DNA of 64,000 nucleotides from Lithospermum erythrorhizon. Lineage: Eukaryota > Streptophyta > Magnoliopsida > Boraginales > Boraginaceae. This document shows positions 58,121 to 64,000 of this stretch, in pieces. The position numbers were made by a program, and so were the translations under genes. The DNA lies in NCBI GenBank assembly GCA_019722365.1, contig JADFUC010002235.1, forward strand, positions 1-64,000. The letters are read 5' to 3'. The notes under the pieces were generated by a model that saw only the letters and a program-made list of their open reading frames with translations, was not told the DNA's origin and ran no database searches. Each line of letters begins with the position of its first letter. Positions within the stretch are counted from its first letter, which is position 1.

Positions 58121-58978
58121 GTACAAAGATGACATCTATGATCGCATTTGGTTGCCTTCTGTATTCGAAGATTTCCAAACCACCATCAATACAACATCAA
58201 CTATCAATCCAAATATTACAAACTATTTTAAACCTCCATCCGCTGTCATGAACACTGCCTCAACACCATTAGACCCTACCCAGCCTTTGACATTCAATTG
58301 GCCAACCGATAGAGCTACTGATAGATTCCATATTTACATGCATTTTTCTGAACTCGAGAAGCTTCAACCAAACCAGACCAAAGAATTTAACATCTTTCTT
58401 AATGGAAAAACATACTTTCCACGACCTATTAGTCCATTACATTTACGCGCAACAACTTTGTTTAGTAATATATCTGAAAGTGGCAACTCAAGGTATGCTC
58501 TTTCCTTAGAGAAAACCCAGAAATCCACCATGCCACCTATTCTCAATGTCCTTGAGACTTTCAAGGTTGTTGACATCCTACATGCCCAAACAGGAGACCA
58601 AGAAAGTAAGTTCACTAGTTTCATTGAACTAATTCCTTCACACTAGTTTCTTTACTAAACTCATTATATTTGAAATTTAGATGCTGCCCTGTATAGCATC
58701 AAATCAACTTACAAAATATCAAGAAATTGGCAAGGGGATCCATGTGGACCCCAGGACTATGTGTGGGATGGTGTCAATTGTAGCAATAATGGTTTCAAGG
58801 CACCCAAACTCATATCATTGTACGTATTCTTTTCAACTTGGTTTTACACCAAAAGTAACTTCATTAATTTAGAATCATCTCTGAAAAGAAAGTATATTCT
58901 TGTAATTAGGGATTTATCAAGTGGAATTACTAGTTCCATTCCAGGTGTCATTGCGAATCTTTCAAACTTGAAGACTCT
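58121..58978 (+). CDS. Malectin-like LRR receptor kinase, partial (three exons)
   Basis: Exons 58121-58605, 58681-58819 and 58910-58978 join in one frame with GT-AG borders (GTAAGT, GTACGT, GTGAGT donors). Exon 1 is the second half of a malectin-like extracellular domain: YKDDIYDRIWLP at the start, then FNWPTDRATD, YMHFSELEKL, EFNIFLNGK and a DILHAQTGDQE tail. Exon 2 has the linker YSIKSTYKISRNWQGDPCGP and the WDGVNCS cap. Exon 3 is one leucine-rich repeat of 69 nt. This is the LRR-I class layout of plant membrane receptor kinases. The signal peptide, first malectin half, further LRRs, membrane segment and kinase are absent from the window. A copia element begins just after the last donor, so it is a truncated gene or one split by a huge intron. 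Confidence 0.88.
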
Positions 58979-58989
58979 GTGAGTATCTT

Positions 58990-59844
58990 GTGGTGATGCG
59001 TAGATAGTTGGCTTGAATTTTCATAGAACCGTGTTGTCGCTGACCGTTGGCTGTCTATTGCGTTGTATTAAGACATCTACTGCCAAGTGTCAAAACAGTG
59101 AAAGGGTTATCGGTTGTCTCGCTTGCGTGGATCGGAATTTACGAGATTTGCTCGTATACAAGATTTGGTAATCTATAGAGATCTCGAAAGATATTCCTTG
59201 AAGATCAAGTTTGGTTGATAAGGCAAGTGTTGGAATTATAGAAGGACTCTTGTACTTATGGAAGGTGAGGTTTATATCAAACACATACCTAAATAAGGCA
59301 GAAACCTCTGAGATACACCTTTATATAAGAATGGTTGTATTGAAGAATGAAGATGACCGAAAAACATATTTATTATTGAGAGGAAATTCATATTGATATA
59401 TAAACTTACTCATGTGTAGTGTAGGTCGATTGTGTTAGAAGAAATTGCTACTCTTCTAATTAATGTATCGGTTGTTCTGACGGCGTTGTTGTAGCAGTCA
59501 TTAGTGTTTTTATTGAAGCGTATTCATTCGATCTTGGGATAGTATGAAATGAGGGATGAACATAGATAAGAGGTTCACAGTCTTAGAAATTTAAGTTGAA
59601 GTTGGTTAGGGCATGCATTGAAGCGTTTATAAGACCACAACATGATGCTTCAAAGAATTGGAAGTTCTCTGCAGAAATTTGTTGCTTTTGGGGCGATAGG
59701 TGGCGTTGCGCGGTGGACAAACGATCTTGGTGTGATTTCACATTCTTGTCGTTTACTTTATTGTGTTTGATATTTGTTAAGTGATCAAGTATTTTGACTA
59801 TTGGTCGAATGACTTATTTGTTTAGAAAGAGTTCACTTTTTCAA
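58990..59844 (+). repeat. 5' LTR of the SIRE-type element
   Basis: Inferred from the PBS at its end and from a TATA box (TATATAAG, 59322-59329). The left border is uncertain within about 30 bases after the exon 3 donor. Short frames inside are not genes. Confidence 0.5.
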
Positions 59845-59862
59845 TTGGTATCGGGCGGGCTC
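59845..59862 (+). promoter_or_regulatory. Primer binding site
   Basis: TTGGTATCGGGCGGGCTC corresponds to the SIRE-type PBS TTGGTATCAGAGCGGGCTC with a small change in the middle. Confidence 0.75.
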
Positions 59863-59879
59863 GACTTCTGGTAGAGGTG

Positions 59880-61010
59880 AATTCTCAAACGTGGAAGCTG
59901 TTAAAGAAGGAGGATCGATTGCAAACCCGGTGGATGGAAAAATTATCCTTATTGGAAAGCTGTGATGACTGCTTTTCTCAAATCGATTGATTCCAAGACT
60001 TGGAAGTCGATAATCTCAGGATGGACACCTCCCACTAGAGTTGTTGAAGAATGAGGGAAAATCGTTGTGGCGGTGAAGGACCCCGTAGAAGATGGAGTTG
60101 GCTCTTGAAAATGGCCAGGCATTGAATCGTTTTTGCAATTACGGTGATCCCAGATGTGTTCAAATGATTGCTTGCACTATTGCTAAGAGAAGCTTGGGAT
60201 ATACTCTAGGCTGCCTATGAAGGAACTGCTAAGGTAAGGATGTCAAGACTCCAACAACTAACAACCCAGGATATGAGAAAGCTATTTAGGATGGAAGAAA
60301 GGCAAAACTATTCGCTACGTGCTTAGAATAAATGATATAGCAAGTGACTTTTGCACTCGGAGGCCCTTATCAAATGAAAGCGAGGTTAGAAAGGTCTGAG
60401 TCCCGTTCAAATTAAGGTTTGAAAGTAAAGGTTGTAAGCTGCTAGAAGAAACAAGACACTTATTATGTAAGCTAGATGATTTGATTGGAAATACACATAT
60501 GAGATGAAGATTGACTCATGACCTAGAAAGAAAGGGATTGCTATTTGAATGTGGTTACAAAGAGGAGATGATGAAGATCTCAAAGGAAACCATGAAGCTT
60601 GCTCGCAAAGAATTTCAACAAAACCATGAAAAGATTCAATAAAAATCTTTGCGAGGAGGAGATATTTCAAATGCTTAATGTGAAGCGGTTTGAAAGTGGA
60701 AAAAGAATCAACAAACTCATAGGAGGCGATTATAAATGGGGCCAACGGCCGCTGACAAAATCAACAAACCCGGGGAGGAATACGATGTAGAGAATGTGAA
60801 GGTTTTGGGCATATTCAAAGTTCAATGTCGAATTACATCAGGGCCAGGCAGGAGTTACTCTGATACTGAATTCGATGATGATGACAACGATGATAATGAA
60901 GGAAATAATCGAAATAATTTTGTTGCTTTTCGGCTCTTTGAAATCCATCAAGCAAGTGTAAATTCAGGTATGTCTGTCCGGTTTGTGATTAAAGTGATGA
61001 TGAAGAGCTA
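59880..61010 (+). pseudogene. SIRE-type copia gag, broken
   Basis: The order is YWKAVMTAFLKSIDSKTWKS (59955-60015), ALENGQALN (near 60095), MIACTIAKRS (near 60165), SEVRKVLSPV-like (near 60380) and LAKNFNKTMKRF (60599-60640). A VQCR zinc-knuckle trace (near 60820) and an acidic SDTEFDDDDNDDNEG stretch followed by NNFVAF (60860-60930) come last. This matches SIRE/Maximus gag from capsid to nucleocapsid, with frameshifts and stops throughout; the zinc knuckle has lost most cysteines. Family role: particle formation. Confidence 0.8.
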
Positions 61011-61289
61011 ACGGAGGAGGAATTGATAGAATGCTATTTCAAAAATGGACCAAATTAACTCAGTTACACCTCGGTGGAAATTGAAAAACAACTAATTATG
61101 CAAAACTATGGAGTCTTGTAAAAAGAATGTTGAAGAACAAAAGGCTGAGATTGATTTTTTGAGGAAAATCCAAACCATGACCCGGAGGGTATCAAAATGA
61201 TGATTCTAGCACTAAATCATGAGATCTTTGGAAAAGGGAAGAAGAATACATCCCAGATGCAGGAATAGAACATGCTAGAGGGAAGGCTG

Positions 61290-62030
61290 TGAGACTTCCT
61301 CGGATGAGCAGAAAAAGCTTATGGAGAATGTCAAGTTGGGAAGCAAACCAAAGTGTCCCACCAGTTGTTACAACAAGTGGTCACCACTAGAATACTGGAG
61401 CTATTGCACATGGACTTAATGGGACCAATGCAAGTAGAAAGCATTGGAGGAAAGAAGTATATATATGTTTGTGTTGATGATTATTCACGATATACTTGGG
61501 TTGAATTTCTTCGAGAAAAATCCGATGCTTTTGAAGTGTTTCAAAATTAGCCCTCAACCGAGAGAGAAAAAGATCATGTCATTAGAATCAGAAGTGATCA
61601 TAGGAAGGAATTTGAAAATTCCCGCTTCATAGAATTCTATATCTGAAGGAATAAGGCATGAGTTCTCGACTCCATTCTCAACGACAAAATGGGATTGTCG
61701 AAGAAAGAAACCGGACCATCAAGAAATGGCTAGAGTTATGCTTAAGTACTAAGAAAATTCATTAAGATTTGGGCGAGAGGTTGTTAATGACCTGCATGCT
61801 ATATCCACAGTTGGATTACTTTTTAGGCAGGATAAATAATACAACATATAGAAATATGGAGGGGAGAAAGCCAGTGTTTCAATATTTTCATATCTTTGGT
61901 AGTGTTTGTTACATTCTTGATAGAACAAAAGGCAAATTCGATGTCAAAGGAGATGAATGAATATTTCTGGATACTCGAGAAATAGCGGAGGCGTGGGGTG
62001 TACAACAAGCAGGACACAAACTATCATGGA
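61290..62030 (+). pseudogene. SIRE-type copia integrase, broken
   Basis: A pre-integrase trace (about 61300-61360) leads into the core: ILELLHMDLMGPMQVESIGG with the first acidic residue, YICVDDYSRYTWVEFL-type wording to 61550, then, after frameshifts, QNGIVEERNRTIKK with the catalytic glutamate (near 61685-61730). The C-terminal GRKPVFQYFHIFGSVCYILD block lies at 61860-61925. The second acidic residue region (RIRSDHG) survives only partly near 61590. Several stops make it inactive. Confidence 0.88.
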
Positions 62031-62399
62031 GTCAATCGATAAAGTCATCGATCGAGTCGATATCGGAAGAAGAGGAAGAAGAAAGCTTGATGGGCTGTCG
62101 ATCCAGAAACATCTGATGGGAACAACGGGTTGATGAGAGCGAAAACAACCAGCGTTGAGCCCAGTGACATTCATTGAGCTGTTGTCGTGTTAGAAGACTC
62201 ATCCCGTGATAACATAATAGGTGAGACGGAGGAAGGATCACTTTACTAGACAAAAGACAAGGTAGATTCACGGAAAAATGGGTGGGTTGCTTGAAACATC
62301 CTTCCTATCAAAATTGAACCAAAAGATGTGAAATTTGCACTTCAAGGTAGAAAATTGGATTAATCTTATGCAGAAAGAACTAGTACAATTTGAGAGGCA

Positions 62400-62595
62400 A
62401 GTATGGGGAATTAGGTGCACAAGAATCACAATGTCATAAGACAAAATGGATCTTCAAGAATAAATCACGATGAAAATGGGAATGTTATAAGAAATAAAGC
62501 AGTTAGTAGCTCGAGGGTACACTCGAGTTGAAGGATTGATTTGAAGAGAGACATTTGCATGCATTTGCTAGAATGGAAGCCACCGTGATTGTTGC
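62400..62595 (+). pseudogene. SIRE-type copia RT N-terminal remnant
   Basis: Across frames: TKWIFKNKSR, ENGNVIRNKA, LVARGYTRVEG and a trace of EETFACICxMEA near 62545-62580, the opening motifs of copia RT. The reading is cut by the LTR beginning at about 62600. Confidence 0.75.
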
Positions 62596-62599
62596 ACTT

Positions 62600-64000
62600 C
62601 TTTGGAAATCAAGAAATGAGAATTGATTCCATTTATTATGCCCGTTACGACAATTGTGTGTCGATTCATTTGCAGTTGGGTTAAATGTGATTATCGAGAA
62701 CTTAGTGTTCAACGTAATTTATATTACTAGTGTGGGTTCTCGTGATAATTTAAGGGGTTATGAGCCGATTGCTAGATCTTTTCATTGTCGTTATAATAAT
62801 AGTAATTGGTCGAATTATTATTATTATACAACTACTATTATCTAAGCCTAGAAGGTCCATACGTATAGTGGCGTTGAGTTATCTTCGTATGAAATTAAAA
62901 GGAAGCTGTGTAATTGAAATGTATTTCTTAATTACAAAGGGTTCATTTATGTAGAATATCGATTGAACAAATAGAATCAATTAAATGATTCATTTGTTGA
63001 TTTGATATTTAGTATTTATCAATAACTTGAAAGATTATTGTTATTGACTTTCATTCTACTATTTAATTAAGCTAAATTAAATAGTTGACTCATTAACCTT
63101 TCATTAGTGTCTTAGCAGACTAATAGAGTTAACGAGTGAAGCTAATACTTTCACGGGTTGCTTATCGGGCTTGTTTAACTGTACATGTAAAACAAACTTT
63201 AGAGGTTTATGACATAAGTTTTGAAAATCTTTTCATCAAAAACCCACAAGTAGCCTTCACACTTTGGCGAAAATTCTCCCGAGAATTTTTGGGGTTTTAG
63301 TTTTGTTAAATCCTTGTTTACTAGCATAAATCGGTTCTTGATTCAACCTCTCTGGTGTGGACTGACTAGGATATGATACGATTGATATTATAACAGGAGG
63401 CAGAAAGAAAGTCAAATTCCGTTGTGAATTTGAAGCGTAATGATTTTGGTGGAATTTACTCCGGCTGCCTTTGTAAGTACCTCTGTTCACCGCATTGTAA
63501 TTATATGTTTTTGTATAATAAATGTAGTAAGCACTTTAGATCCACAGATTATGGATTTGTATTTATACTCATATATCCATAGTATTTTTATTATTGGCAT
63601 CGCCAGGCAATTAAAGTTGCCTTTACATTATTTATTTATGCTGTTTTTGTTTTTATCAATTTTTTATTTTTGATTAATTCTTGTTCATATATTTCGATTG
63701 ATAAATATATGATGAAATAAATAACCATGTTCTTGATTATTAATTTACACATATTGTTATAAGTTTATGATGATGTATTATCATATTTGTTAACATGAAT
63801 TTTTGTTTCATAAATTAAAAGGGCGATTTAATTGATTTTGTTTCAAAACAATTTTGTAAAAGCGATGTTTAGGGAGTTTAAAATTTTTGTAAAATTAAAA
63901 ACTAATTTTTTAAGGAACCCGGATAGCCGTAGAAGATCTCCGTTAAATTTCACTTAATTTTGAATTTTTCTAGGTGCCTCGAAACAATTTTTGAGATTTA
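62600..64000 (+). mobile_element. Copia-type LTR region (family A), runs off the window
   Basis: Starts TTTGGAAATCAAGAAATGAG at about 62600 and matches 36990-37985 and the inverted 1853-3238. The palindrome at about 62883 is degraded. The match to the minus copy continues to the last base, so the true LTR end lies beyond the window. It joins the SIRE-type RT remnant without a TSD, which suggests a recombination or deletion junction. Confidence 0.65.

Larger units (their letters stand above)
58990..62600 (+). mobile_element. SIRE/Maximus-type copia remnant
   Basis: A 5' LTR-like segment (about 58990-59844) is followed by PBS, gag, GAG-pre, integrase and the beginning of RT in copia order. Wording of gag and integrase is that of the SIRE/Maximus lineage. 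At about 62600 it changes abruptly into a different LTR family, so most of RT, RNase H, any env-like region and the 3' LTR are lost. It interrupts the receptor-kinase gene. Confidence 0.8.

Overview
The window looks like a piece of a eudicot nuclear genome. It is AT-rich overall, dense in Ty1-copia and Ty3-gypsy LTR retrotransposons of plant lineages, with plant MITEs, and holds one intron-split plant receptor-kinase gene fragment with canonical GT-AG splice sites. I see no bacterial operon, CRISPR array, rRNA or intact tRNA gene. Almost every long reading frame is a decayed retrotransposon piece, broken by stops and 1-2 nt indels.

Layout. 1-3238: minus-strand copia-type LTR and leader. 3440-3916: pyrimidine/purine fold-back repeat. 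3917-5843: plus-strand gypsy solo LTR with a perfect 5-bp target-site duplication (TSD, GGGGT). 5844-6891: SINE-like trace and a Stowaway-like MITE. 7020-11869: complete but dead minus-strand Ty1-copia of the Ale/Retrofit type. 12330-14983: short copia element with two LTRs but no integrase or RT. 15390-30176: old plus-strand copia element. Into its leader a complete Tat-clade Ty3-gypsy element has jumped on the minus strand (17018-24479, TSD ATTGA). 30177-42550: a patchwork of copia LTRs and pol scraps, cut by a minus-strand gypsy solo LTR (33445-35569, TSD CGTTA). 42554-53888: minus-strand gypsy element with about 3.3-kb LTRs and a small internal region with no recognisable pol. Its 3' LTR is interrupted by a solo LTR of the same family in the opposite orientation (44741-48035). 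53894-56879: another gypsy LTR remnant, then the RNase H end and 3' LTR of a copia element. 57281-57560: hAT-like MITE. 58121-58978: three in-frame exons of a malectin-like/LRR receptor kinase. 58990-62600: SIRE/Maximus-type copia remnant inserted just after them. 62600-64000: a copia LTR running off the end.

Reading the nest. Perfect or near-perfect TSDs order several insertions: the Tat element is younger than the copia it splits, and the 44741-48035 solo LTR is younger than the element it splits. The receptor-kinase fragment stays in frame over three exons while all retroelement frames are broken, which argues that most frame damage is real decay and not sequencing error. No previously undescribed multi-gene system is evident. 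The most unusual signals are the bZIP/WRKY-type motif cluster and hairpin in a copia leader (16541-16870), the inverted nest of long LTRs, the fold-back at 3440-3916, and the tandem repeats in the Tat 3' region.
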